Below, one piece after another: positions 32,837 to 41,256 of a DNA stretch of 64,000 bases. The stretch's first letter is position 1, and each line of letters starts with the position of its first letter. The stretch comes from Bacillota bacterium. GTDB taxonomy: Bacteria > Bacillota > Clostridia > Ch29. Below the pieces are notes generated by a model. The model did not search any database. It saw only the letters and a list, made by a program, of their open reading frames with translations, and was not told the origin of the DNA. A program made the position numbers and the translations under genes. The stretch spans positions 172,479-236,478 of the forward strand of contig JABVCK010000027.1 of NCBI GenBank assembly GCA_013540605.1, written 5' to 3'.

Positions 32837-33970
32837 CTATTTCCCCCTTTCTGTCCTATATCCATGCATATTAAAGAATATTTCAGATATATCTCCGCTA
32901 TATAATTCAGTCATCCTACGAGTAGCGGTCTGCCTAAAAGCTGGGATAGCACTACCTAGATGCTTTACCATTCTATCGGCCAAATAAAGAGGATAAGGTT
33001 CCATGATGCCAGCAGTGCTACTCTGATATTTAAGCCCTTGAAACAGAATAGCTAATCGGGAACGGTTAGTTGCAATGGAATAAGCCATTTCTATCCTTAA
33101 AGCCGGTGTCCATCTATGTGGTCTATAATAAACTACACAAAGTCTATTAATGCCTGTTAGAACTTCGTCTCTTAATTTAGTAAGCTCATTATCTTTTAAA
33201 GGTACCTTTAAATGCCATGGTTGTTCAGGTTTCTCCAAACGTATTGGCACAGTAAACTCTCCTGGTAATAGAAGGGAGGTTAAAATTGCTCTATCATCGT
33301 AATATGAAGGCCAACCGAATTTTTCGCCTAATTCCCTTCGTGTAGTATATTTAGGTAAACCGACCCACAATTTATCCGTCCTTGGAGCTTCAATTATAGT
33401 TTTATATGAGATCAAAAACTCTTTGAACTCATTCGTTAATTTTTCACTAAGGTGTCCGTTCCCATAATCTGGCAAGCTATTTAAAGCCTGATTCATATAT
33501 ATCAAAGGTGTTGTAAGAGAACCGTCTAACATCACTACATCATGAGGAGCTTTAACAGCTAGATTAAATTCCATTCCCATCATAATACCTCTAATAACTG
33601 TTCCACTGCTAGGATTATGCCTTTCAGGAGAAATGAATACGAGATGGTTCGGTTTTTGCCAATATCTTGTTTCTGATGGAGGTGCCAATCCTTCAATAGC
33701 GACTGCTGCACATGCTATGAGATCAGTAGAAAGTAACCTTTCAACAACATATGAACCGTCCACTCCACAAGTTGTTGGAATCCCAGGATACCCAAAATCA
33801 CTATCATTTTTTAAGATTCCTTTGTCCTTCAGTTGCTTTCTAATTTCTTCTTTATTCTTTTGTAATTTCATGAAAGAATTAAACAACTCTTCTCCAATTT
33901 TTTCGCTCTTCAATAACATCTCATCCACTAAAGCTTCCGGTAACTGTGAAAATACGGTTTGATTTTCCAT
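32837..33970 (-). CDS. nurA: NurA-domain nuclease
   Basis: 377 residues. NurA motif I is CGVDGSYV with Asp71, and the second acidic site is 'VVMLDGSLTTPL' with Asp149. Later conserved segments include 'YYRPHRWTPALRIEM' and the C-terminal 'YPLYLADRMVKH'. NurA is a Mn2+-dependent 5'-3' exonuclease and ssDNA endonuclease that docks on HerA. Start ATG 33970 with GGGAGG. It is first of the nurA-herA pair, followed by the radical SAM gene. Confidence 0.9.
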   Translation of the reverse strand: MENQTVFSQLPEALVDEMLLKSEKIGEELFNSFMKLQKNKEEIRKQLKDKGILKNDSDFGYPGIPTTCGVDGSYVVERLLSTDLIACAAVAIEGLAPPSETRYWQKPNHLVFISPERHNPSSGTVIRGIMMGMEFNLAVKAPHDVVMLDGSLTTPLIYMNQALNSLPDYGNGHLSEKLTNEFKEFLISYKTIIEAPRTDKLWVGLPKYTTRRELGEKFGWPSYYDDRAILTSLLLPGEFTVPIRLEKPEQPWHLKVPLKDNELTKLRDEVLTGINRLCVVYYRPHRWTPALRIEMAYSIATNRSRLAILFQGLKYQSSTAGIMEPYPLYLADRMVKHLGSAIPAFRQTATRRMTELYSGDISEIFFNMHGYRTERGK

Positions 33971-34127
33971 CTACAATCCTCCCGTATGTATATAAGACCT
34001 TTCAAAACTACAAATTTACTTCTTACTTTTAGTAAAAAAACTCTTATTTCTAAACAATCCCACCTTTTATATCCTAATTCCACAAAAACTGTTATTATCC
34101 TTCAATGTTATGATATTACATATAAAT

Positions 34128-34166
34128 AAAAAAGCCCACAGTTTATACACTGCAGGCTTCTAAGTA
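34128..34166 (-). terminator. Terminator of the DUF4338 gene
   Basis: Minus strand GCCTGCAGT-GTATAA-ACTGTGGGC followed by TTTTTTATTT. It separates the DUF4338 transcript from nurA, so nurA-herA probably has its own promoter in 33971-34127. Confidence 0.8.
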
Positions 34167-34197
34167 TAAAATAAATATTAAAAACTAAATAACAGCC

Positions 34198-35406
34198 TTA
34201 TATATCCTTAATTAGTAAGCTTCTTTTTATTTCACCTTTATCCCATTTCTTCCATAACGTATTGCTTTCTGCCCTATTCTTCATATATCTTTCTTTCCAG
34301 TAATCAGCCAATTCTTTAAACTTATAATCATGAAATTTTATTTCGTTGTCCAATCCACTGACATATTCCTTTACATTAGCCGCTAAAGGAAATAAAAATA
34401 CTTCCCGTTGGACATCATGCTGGACTAGCTCATTAATACTCTTTACTTTCAAACGTTTCTTTATATCTATTTCTTCATTAATCTTTCTCAGGGTTGTGTT
34501 AATTAGTCTAAATTTATAATTAGGTCCGTTACCATAACCGCCTTCCACTTTTATCCCATCCATTAACAAATATTCTTTCATTAAGTTGCATATCTCATCG
34601 GTATACTTAAATGTTCCAATACCTTTTGTATAACCTAAAGAAAAACATAACAGCTCATTTTTATACTTAACTCTATTATAAAGTGAGCTCCTTCCATATG
34701 CTGAAGTCGTAGTCAACAAAATTAAATTAGGCGATACTGGATTATCCTCCATTTCGGTTCTTCTATTACCGTATTTCTCTTTATAGAAATTCCTAACCTC
34801 ATTTGATACCGAGCACATCGCAACCAATTTCCCTCCTAAAAGCATATTATATGGGGGTACGGCTCCCAGTGTAAATATGTCCATAGTCTCATTCAACTTA
34901 TAGACCTTTTCTCTGCCTTTAAGACCTAGCCATTGATTTCTTAGTGACAAACCTAGAGTAGGAGATTGACATCCAAGAATTCCTATTAATTTACCATTAC
35001 TTCTATCCATTATTAAAAAACATAGTCTTCTTCCATATCCAAATGTGTATGGCAAACTCCAAGTAAACCTGGCCGTTTTAAAAATGTCCCATTGTAGCTT
35101 ATCACGAACGGGAACTAACTGAGGCTCAATATTTTCAGGGATTATATCGGTACCATTAGCGAAATACTTGTCAATAATCATGTTCCCCCTAGTGGTAAGA
35201 AACTTCCTATGTTTTATCAATAATTCTACACGAGCTTTTTCATGTATTTTCTTTAAGACATCTTTATCATCACCATTATTTCTATGTAAAGGATACTCTT
35301 CGATTTTTCTAATAATTTTATTTAAAAGCATCTTCTTTTTTCTTTCAAATTTCTTTACCTGTTCAATTGACTTGTTTGAAATATCAGCTTTTTCTTCTGA
35401 CTTCAT
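34198..35406 (-). CDS. DUF4338 (DruA-like) protein
   Basis: 402 residues from ATG 35406 (GGAGG 9 bases upstream). The conserved segments 'FLIMDRSNGKLIGILGCQSPTLGL', 'LGAVPPYNMLLGGKLVAMCSVSNEV' and 'TTTSAYGRSSLYNRVK' are those of DUF4338, the family that includes DruA of the Druantia antiphage systems. No DruE helicase is nearby, so this is not a classic Druantia locus. Together with the adjacent NurA-HerA pair it suggests a defence island carried by the element. Role inferred from context. Confidence 0.8.
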   Translation of the reverse strand: MKSEEKADISNKSIEQVKKFERKKKMLLNKIIRKIEEYPLHRNNGDDKDVLKKIHEKARVELLIKHRKFLTTRGNMIIDKYFANGTDIIPENIEPQLVPVRDKLQWDIFKTARFTWSLPYTFGYGRRLCFLIMDRSNGKLIGILGCQSPTLGLSLRNQWLGLKGREKVYKLNETMDIFTLGAVPPYNMLLGGKLVAMCSVSNEVRNFYKEKYGNRRTEMEDNPVSPNLILLTTTSAYGRSSLYNRVKYKNELLCFSLGYTKGIGTFKYTDEICNLMKEYLLMDGIKVEGGYGNGPNYKFRLINTTLRKINEEIDIKKRLKVKSINELVQHDVQREVFLFPLAANVKEYVSGLDNEIKFHDYKFKELADYWKERYMKNRAESNTLWKKWDKGEIKRSLLIKDI

Positions 35407-35505
35407 AATATACACCTCCGCTTATCGAATAGGATATTCTTAAAGTTAGTATAAACTCCGTTATTTTTCATTATTGTAGCATTGTAATGCCATCTTTAAA
35501 ATATT

Positions 35506-37182
35506 CTATACTCTTCTAACTATTACCTTCCTTATCTCAAATTCCGGAAACTTTTTCAGCATGAAAACCTCTCCAACGCCCAGCCTCTTTATCTCATCCG
35601 GATGCACGATAAAACTCCTTTGCTCGCTGACGGTACCCATACCGGTCATTCCCGCTTGGTCAATCTGTCTGGTAATTGACATATCCTCCCTGGTACCTAT
35701 CAACGACGACAGCAGTTCGGCCGATGCCGGCACGTCCTGCCGATGAATTATCTTGATGTTGGTATTCCCCAGCACCTGCTCCATCAGCTCTTCTTCTCCG
35801 CCCGTTCTCAGATCAGCAAGCTCCTGAGTGCTTAAGATAACGTGAAATCCCGCGCCCCTCGACTTGTTAATATAATCGGTCACCTGGGACCCGGCAAATA
35901 CCCCAAACTCATCGAAGATACTGAATACCTTCTTTCCCCTCCCGAACATCCTTGCCGCCGTCGTCTTCAGATCTATCACAATAAGCCTACCCAGCAGCCG
36001 CGAATACTCCGGAAACCTGAGACTGTCTAAACTAAAAAATACAACTCCATCGCTGTCTATGGCGGATACCAGGTCAATGGTTGTATCTTCATCCTCATCC
36101 GTATCCTTTAGAAGATGCCCTATCTCGCTCTCCGCAAAAACCGCAAGTCTGTTCACCAGCCCCCCGATATCCCTCTTCGACTCTTCCACCATCCCCGCAA
36201 ACCGCTTAAGCTCGTACTCGTCAATCATCCCCTCCCTGGCCAGCTTCCTGGCGGCAAGGACGATGTCCCCCGGATCCAGCAAATCCGCAATATTGCTCAG
36301 ATCAATCTTCACTCCCAGCATCTGGAGCACCCTTATTGACGACTGCAGATACCTCTCCGCCATCAGCTTATAATGCGGCTCGGTCCACTCGGTTATGGAA
36401 ATCAGCTTGTCCTTCAACTCCGAGTAGTTCCCCCTCCTCAGCGGATTGTAATGCAGAGAGCCGCTATCGGCGGCCATGGAGAACCCGAAAAACCTCCTGC
36501 CGCACCTCTTCGCAATATTCCTTACCCGCTCCATAAACTCAATCTCTCCCTTACCGTCCACTACAATAAGGGGTATGCCCCTGAGCGCCGCACTCTCCAC
36601 AAAATTCATGAGCGTAGTGGTTTTACCGGCTCCGGTGGCCCCCAGGACAAGACAGTGGCCATTAAGCTCCGCGTCCGTAACATGTACCGGCTTCCCGTCC
36701 ATGCTTATCCCCAGCGCCGTACCCTCCGGGGGATGAACCAGCCTCTCCATCATCTCCGCGGCCTTTTTCCCGGAGATTGTTTTTCCCGGTTTATCGTGCC
36801 TATCTTTCATCCATTCCGGCCGGGATGCCTTTATCATTTCAATTATTAGGCCCATTACAACCCCTATGGGTACCCCTGCCTTAACGAACACAGCCCAGTT
36901 TATAGTCCCGCCGCTCCGATGCCCTGCCAGGCGTTTAAAAAGCATTACCTGCTGATGGCAATACTCAAATACAAATTCCTTGAATCCAAAGGCCAGAAAT
37001 ACCGCAAAGGCCATTCCTATGACGGCACCTGTACCATACACCATTAGCTTTTTATCCTTAAAGCCTTCCGCAAGCGCATACATAAGCGCCGCAACCGGCA
37101 GCGCCGGCCAAAAAAACAAAAAAACCCCTATTCCAAGGGCAGCAATCATAATCCTGTCGGTATCACACAATCGGTTATGCAT
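35506..37182 (-). CDS. VirD4/TraD-type coupling ATPase (T4CP)
   Basis: 558 residues. Two to three N-terminal membrane segments (about 12-38, 47-68, 98-115) precede a cytosolic RecA-like domain with Walker A GATGAGKTT (181-189) and Walker B FSIFDEF (420-426). A TraD-like 'FHVILSTQELADLRTGG' region follows (about 446-462). Coupling proteins bring DNA-relaxase complexes to a secretion channel. Its ATG overlaps the end of the replication-relaxation gene by 8 bases. No VirB4 or other channel genes are in the window. Confidence 0.88.
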   Translation of the reverse strand: MHNRLCDTDRIMIAALGIGVFLFFWPALPVAALMYALAEGFKDKKLMVYGTGAVIGMAFAVFLAFGFKEFVFEYCHQQVMLFKRLAGHRSGGTINWAVFVKAGVPIGVVMGLIIEMIKASRPEWMKDRHDKPGKTISGKKAAEMMERLVHPPEGTALGISMDGKPVHVTDAELNGHCLVLGATGAGKTTTLMNFVESAALRGIPLIVVDGKGEIEFMERVRNIAKRCGRRFFGFSMAADSGSLHYNPLRRGNYSELKDKLISITEWTEPHYKLMAERYLQSSIRVLQMLGVKIDLSNIADLLDPGDIVLAARKLAREGMIDEYELKRFAGMVEESKRDIGGLVNRLAVFAESEIGHLLKDTDEDEDTTIDLVSAIDSDGVVFFSLDSLRFPEYSRLLGRLIVIDLKTTAARMFGRGKKVFSIFDEFGVFAGSQVTDYINKSRGAGFHVILSTQELADLRTGGEEELMEQVLGNTNIKIIHRQDVPASAELLSSLIGTREDMSITRQIDQAGMTGMGTVSEQRSFIVHPDEIKRLGVGEVFMLKKFPEFEIRKVIVRRV

Positions 37183-37777
37183 CCTTCAACACCTCCTCCA
37201 GCTTTATTACCCTGATAAAATCAATCCCTTCCGTTGCCTTCCTCACTGCATTCTCCACCGCTGCACCGTCAACAAAATACCAGACTTCGTCGTACTCTAT
37301 ATTCCGCTTGTATATCGCTAAATTCCTGTCCATGGACCTTACCGACTTCCTTGTTAATTCAAGCTCGCATGCTATCCTTCTTCCTTCCATAAGCAGAACA
37401 CCGTCCGGTACCTTTTTCCTGTAATCCCCTCCTCGTCTCAACTCCCTTTCCGATAACCACACGCCCCTTTTTTCAAGCTCAATGCTCAGGTCGATAACCC
37501 CAAGGTCATGCCTGAACGTAGCAATATTGATCTTCCTCGGCGGAGCCCACAGCCCGGTACCCGACATCCTAGCCCCCGCCTCCGTACACAGCCATACTCC
37601 CGGAGCATCCCTGAGCGGCCTCACGTGAACCAGGTACCCCTCAACATCCAGTTTTCTGAGCCTCTTATACGTATACCAAATGCCGATTCCAAACCTAATA
37701 CCCACCTGCTTTGCAGTTGCAAACCTCATTCTGTTTATCCATCCCAAAATTTCAATATCCCTCTCGGTAACCTGCAT
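37175..37777 (-). CDS. Replication-relaxation family protein
   Basis: 200 residues from ATG 37777 (AAAGGAGATGG). It has an N-terminal winged helix (RDIEILGWINRMRFATAKQVGIRFG ... YKRLRKLDVEGYL), then a segment resembling a restriction-endonuclease-like fold ('KKVPDGVLLMEGRRIACELELTRKS', D...ExE pattern). The Replic_Relax family is found on plasmids and integrative elements next to TraD-like ATPases and is thought to act at the transfer or replication origin. It is translationally coupled to the coupling ATPase. Confidence 0.82.
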   Translation of the reverse strand: MQVTERDIEILGWINRMRFATAKQVGIRFGIGIWYTYKRLRKLDVEGYLVHVRPLRDAPGVWLCTEAGARMSGTGLWAPPRKINIATFRHDLGVIDLSIELEKRGVWLSERELRRGGDYRKKVPDGVLLMEGRRIACELELTRKSVRSMDRNLAIYKRNIEYDEVWYFVDGAAVENAVRKATEGIDFIRVIKLEEVLKDA

Positions 37778-37919
37778 GCAACCATCTCCTTTGCGATATA
37801 TTCCTTGCCCTGAAAAGTATCACTCAATCCTGCAGCATTGCGCCCTATTCAAAACCGTCTGTACCAGTGCTTACTTCCAATTCCGCCTCTTTCAACGCCC
37901 AGGCTCTTCCTGTCCGCCC

Positions 37920-37966
37920 AAAAAGTAAAAAAAACCTCCGGTCCCGAAAGACCGGAAGCTTTCATC
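37920..37966 (-). terminator. Terminator of the 37990-38295 gene
   Basis: Minus strand CTTCCGGTC-TTTCGG-GACCGGAGG followed by TTTTTTTTAC. Confidence 0.85.
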
Positions 37967-37989
37967 CTTATACGAATGTCCTATGTACC

Positions 37990-38295
37990 TTACTTTGCAC
38001 CCTTGATAACCCTTATCTCCACTTCCTGTTTGTCTACCCTTTCAGCCAATGCATCAAGTTTGGTCTCCAACCTATTAATAGCTTCTGTATTCTGTATATA
38101 CCCGTCAAAAAGGGCATCAATTTTTCCCCCAAGCTTGTTTTCAAGCCCTGCAATTTTAGTATTAACTTCATCAAATCTCTTGTCCACATGCTCAAATTTT
38201 TCATCGATTTGCTCGAATTTTTTATTCATTTGTTCAAATCTCTTATTCATCTCACTGTACATAGATTCAATCAGGTTAAATATCTTTTCTTCCAT
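37990..38295 (-). CDS. Coiled-coil protein (paralogue of the gene at 41611)
   Basis: 101 residues, nearly all predicted coiled coil: repeated 'KRFEQMNKKFEQIDEKFEHVDKRFDEV' heptads then 'GLENKLGGKIDALFDGYIQNTEAINRLE'. The last 65 residues closely match the 78-residue protein at 41611-41847. No catalytic motif. Such short coiled-coil proteins are common on clostridial elements; function unknown. Confidence 0.75.
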   Translation of the reverse strand: MEEKIFNLIESMYSEMNKRFEQMNKKFEQIDEKFEHVDKRFDEVNTKIAGLENKLGGKIDALFDGYIQNTEAINRLETKLDALAERVDKQEVEIRVIKGAK

Positions 38296-38500
38296 ATGCT
38301 CAACTCCTTCAAAATTATTTTACCACAGAATATCCCATTCAAAAAGCCGTTTTTCCCTTTTAATTTCCATACCCGCCTGTCCGTTTCCCACCAGCAACAC
38401 CAAACCAAACTTAAACCCGTTACCTTCCTCTCATCAAAACCGCCTCCTTCACAGAGATATTAAAAAATCAAATTTTCCAAATCCCCCAACTACAAACAAG

Positions 38501-38627
38501 CCGGCGGCAGGCCGGTGTCAAGGATTTTCCACAGGAAAAAGCAGAAAAAATTTTTGTGCTTGCCCCGAAAGTACAGCTTCACACAAAAATTTTTTCGCGG
38601 TCCTTGACACCGGCCCCAAGCCGCCGG
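38501..38627. other. Long imperfect inverted repeat (127 bp), candidate oriT or structured RNA
   Basis: Three nested perfect arms: CCGGCGGC (38501-38508) with GCCGCCGG (38620-38627), CCGGTGTCAAGGA (38512-38524) with TCCTTGACACCGG (38601-38613), and AAAAAATTTTTGTG (38545-38558) with CACAAAAATTTTTT (38582-38595). A DnaA-box-like TTTTCCACA lies at 38525-38533. It sits between the relaxation/coupling genes and radC. No T run follows, so it is not a plain terminator. Confidence 0.7.
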
Positions 38628-38688
38628 ATATAATTTTATGGTGGGGATTTGGAAGACAAATCGACCCGCAAGTATGCCACAAAAATTC

Positions 38689-38948
38689 CATACGGTGTCC
38701 TGCCCTATTCACGGGCTTAACATAAGGACACGGTATGCTGAAAGGACCCAGGGAACAAGGAAGCGATCTTCTTCTTTGTTGCCGTAGGGCACATTCAGTA
38801 TGAGATTAAGCGTGAGACCCGGACATTCCAAAAAAGGGGGGGGCCTGGAACGCAGTGAACAGGCAGCGGGCAAGGGGTGCGGACCCCGCCCATTTTATGG
38901 GGGGGTCACGGCTTTTGGCGAATGCCAAAAGGGTTGCTCTTGCCCGGC
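38689..38948. repeat. 260-bp direct repeat, copy 1
   Basis: Almost identical to 39891-40159. It starts CATACGGTGTCCTGCCC and ends TTGCTCTTGCCCGGC. Contains several potential hairpins (GTGTCC/GGACAC; AACAAGGAAG/CTTCTTTGTT). Noncoding. 38949-39083 holds nothing I can name. Confidence 0.88.
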
Positions 38949-39083
38949 GACCCAGGAGCTTTTCACTCCCGGGATTTGTTCCTCTGCCTAATTTATCTGC
39001 CGTCCGGCGCAAGGGCCTTGCGGCCCCCGCCGGAATTTCTTCCGTCCCTTATATCAAACCTCCTCTGAAACTCATATACGTCA

Positions 39084-39554
39084 TCAACAAGATCGACCTG
39101 CCCAGCGCGCACCCATCAAACCTCCTTCCCTGAAGCTCATATACCCGTCATCGCCTATTATAAGATGGTCTAAAACATTAATCCCCATTATTTCGCCCGC
39201 TTCCACCAGCCTTTTAGTTGTTTTTATATCCTCCTGGCTCGGATTAATGTCACCGCTCGGATGATTATGCAGCAAGATTATTGAATTAGCATTGTTTAAT
39301 ACCGCAGCCTTATATACTTCCCAGAGATGGACTATAGCGGAGTTTAGACAACCAATCGCTATCGTATGTACCCCGGCAATCCGGTTCTTGGCGTTCAGGC
39401 ATATTATGCAAAAATGCTCTTCCGGCTTCTCGTGCAGAAGTAAAATCTCTCTTGCCGCTTTATGTACCGCTTGCGGACAATTCAGTTCCGGTACATCATA
39501 TAGCCCACCATCCTCTTTCACTAACCTGAGACTGTAAAAGTTAACCCTTGTCAT
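39084..39554 (-). CDS. radC: RadC-family JAB-domain protein
   Basis: 156 residues, the short mobile-element form. The JAB metalloprotease-like motif HNHPSGDINPSQED is at about 96-109, after 'FCIICLNAKNRI' and 'SIILLHNHP'. Start ATG 39554 after AAAAGGAGGG. RadC-type genes are frequent on plasmids, phages and ICEs, often near recombination functions; the biochemical role is unsettled. It lies between the two copies of the 260-bp repeat. Confidence 0.9.
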   Translation of the reverse strand: MTRVNFYSLRLVKEDGGLYDVPELNCPQAVHKAAREILLLHEKPEEHFCIICLNAKNRIAGVHTIAIGCLNSAIVHLWEVYKAAVLNNANSIILLHNHPSGDINPSQEDIKTTKRLVEAGEIMGINVLDHLIIGDDGYMSFREGGLMGARWAGRSC

Positions 39555-39790
39555 TATAATGGCCCTCCTTTTAATTGCCCGGGGCCGGTGATATAATGAA
39601 CATACACGGCTCCGGCTGTGTGTTCTGGCAGCCCGATTTCACTTTGACCGGTGCGGGCTGCTATTGCTTGTGCTTGTATTCCACCGCCTGCACTCAACGC
39701 AGTTTTTTCCGCTTCCCTAACATCCTTTCACCTCCGCTTCCGAATAAATAAAAATACAACAAAATACCCTGCACCGATGCCTTAAACGCA

Positions 39791-39819
39791 AATACACCGA
39801 CACTATATGTCGGTGTATT
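39791..39819. other. Perfect 12-bp-arm hairpin in a noncoding stretch
   Basis: AATACACCGACA and TGTCGGTGTATT around CTATA. The surrounding 39555-39890 has no gene that I can support; a GGAGGAATCGGTTCCTCC palindrome follows at about 39833-39850. Confidence 0.6.
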
Positions 39820-39890
39820 GCGACCGGGTTCAGGAGGAATCGGTTCCTCCCGGTGGGGTATGGGTGGTAAAACCCCGGGAAGTAATCGAG

Positions 39891-40159
39891 CATACGGTGT
39901 CCTGCCCTATTCACGGGCTTAACATAAGGACACGGTATGCTGAAAGGACCCAGGGAACAAGGAAGCGATCTTCTTCTTTGTTGCCGTAGGGCACGTTCTA
40001 TATGAGATTAAGCGTGAGACCCGGACATTCCAAAAAAGGGGGGGGCCTGGAACGCAGTGAACAGGCAGCGGGCAAGGGGTGCGGACCCCGCCCGCAAGCG
40101 CAGCGCAGTGGGGGGGTCACGGCTTTTGGCGTATGCCAAAAGGGTTGCTCTTGCCCGGC
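39891..40159. repeat. 260-bp direct repeat, copy 2 (269 bp)
   Basis: Same sequence as 38689-38948 apart from single changes and one block, CGCAAGCGCAGCGCAGTG replacing CATTTTATG, inside a GC-rich hairpin. The offset between copies is about 1.2 kb, and radC lies between them. Confidence 0.88.
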
Positions 40160-40202
40160 TGTTGCCTCATCCCGGCCCCAAGCCGTACGCTGGAATATCC
40201 AA

Positions 40203-40400
40203 TCAAACCGGCACCTTAAAATCAAACAGGCAATCTTTACAGATATATTCATCATCTTCAACAACCAGTTTAATTGCAGCAGCAACATTTTTAAAAGGTA
40301 CTACATTCACACTGCCGCATTCCGGACATCTCAGACCCGATAGTGTACAATTGTCCGAGACAGCTTCCGACGTATCATGATTCGCTTTTTCAATAATCAT
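40203..40400 (-). CDS. Small zinc-ribbon protein
   Basis: 65 residues from ATG 40400, which has GAGGAGG 6 bases upstream. CPECG (about 28-32) and CKDC (about 55-58) form a zinc ribbon, with 'VVPFKNVAAAIKLVVEDDEYI' between. Unknown function; element-encoded accessory protein. Confidence 0.7.
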   Translation of the reverse strand: MIIEKANHDTSEAVSDNCTLSGLRCPECGSVNVVPFKNVAAAIKLVVEDDEYICKDCLFDFKVPV

Positions 40401-40579
40401 AAAGACCTCCTCTTCCTGAAAGAATACCCTAAATAACACCTCAAACGAATACCCTAATAAATACCCCGGGAAACCCCTCTGAAAAGACCCTGAATAAATA
40501 TCTCGAAAAGACCCCTGGACGAACGCCTCGAAAACCCCACTCTCACCATCCCAGATATTTCCCCCCAAAAAACCCGCCG

Positions 40580-40674
40580 CCTCTCACACCATAACATGCG
40601 AACCGAACCCCGCTCCTGACCCCCCTATCATGCCATGGTTACGAAGTATGGTGTGAGAGGGGGGTCAGGAGCGG
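40580..40674. other. Interleaved long inverted repeats with pseudoknot topology
   Basis: CCTCTCACACCATA (40580-40593) pairs with TATGGTGTGAGAGG (40647-40660). CCGCTCCTGACCCCCCT (40610-40626) pairs with 40658-40674. The pairs are interleaved A-B-A'-B', not nested. Both stems are perfect (14 and 17 bp, sharing three bases). The rest of 40401-40913 has no gene; it includes GTCCAAT...ATTGGAC repeats at 40783-40847. Confidence 0.8.
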
Positions 40675-40856
40675 AAAGGGTGAGGTGAGCAGCACAATAA
40701 CGGAAGAGGCGGCGGGCCCTAAACCCTTTGAAAATGCTGGCCTTTACCGTCATATAAAATTTGCTTTTCAGCCCCCTACCCTGTCCAATTACACGTCCAA
40801 GTCACTTGGTACACCTCTTGGATATACGGTTGGATATATAATTGGACTACCGGGGC

Positions 40857-40894
40857 AAAATAAAAAAGCCCTTACAAAGGCCTTTCTATTCTCC
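40857..40894 (-). terminator. Terminator of the RHH gene
   Basis: Minus strand AAAGGCC-TTTGTAA-GGGCTTT followed by TTTTATTTT, 20 bases after the stop of the gene at 40914. Confidence 0.8.
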
Positions 40895-40913
40895 GGTCAT
40901 TGTTTGTGAATGC

Positions 40914-41219
40914 CTAAAGGTTCAGCAGGTCCCTCACGCTCTCTGAAAGTATCTGCTCATAATCATCACGGTCCTGCTCTGCCTCTCTGTTCTCTTCATG
41001 ACCGACGGACCGACAGACTGACATGCCGTCCAACCTGCTTAATATATCCCGTATCCCCGAGGAGATCTCGTCTAACTTGTTGATTTTATCCGCATACCTG
41101 ATGTAAAAACCCAGGGCTTCCCGTATAAAATCGCTCTTCTCCTTGCCGCTCTTCCCGGCAAGTATCTTCTCAAGCTCATGATCCTCATTTTTCAGTCTGA
41201 AGCTATGCACCGCAGCCAT
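40914..41219 (-). CDS. Ribbon-helix-helix-like protein, candidate ParR adaptor
   Basis: 101 residues. The N-terminus 'AAVHSFRLKNEDHELEKILAGKSGKEKSDFIREALGFYIRYADKI' has the beta-helix-helix pattern of RHH/ParR proteins. The C-terminal half is acidic and helical, as in ParR proteins that contact filament ends. It lies directly downstream of a regular TGTAAACA array and two genes away from the parM-like gene. Assignment as the centromere-binding adaptor is an inference from this layout. Confidence 0.68.
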   Translation of the reverse strand: MAAVHSFRLKNEDHELEKILAGKSGKEKSDFIREALGFYIRYADKINKLDEISSGIRDILSRLDGMSVCRSVGHEENREAEQDRDDYEQILSESVRDLLNL

Positions 41220-41256
41220 TTAACCACCCGCCTATCCGTTTCGTTCAGAATGTACT

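Noticed and set aside
34198..35406. Complete Druantia system
   Set aside because: Only a DruA-like DUF4338 protein is present; the large DruE helicase and other Dru genes are absent.
37838..38463. Long plus-strand frames of nearly 200 to 295 codons
   Set aside because: They are antisense to the coiled-coil gene and the terminator, with low-complexity Ser/Phe/Leu composition typical of shadows.
38518..38712. Reading frames starting MNRAGHRM at two places (also 39717-39914)
   Set aside because: They start inside the two copies of the 260-bp repeat and diverge at once; no ribosome binding site and no shared protein.
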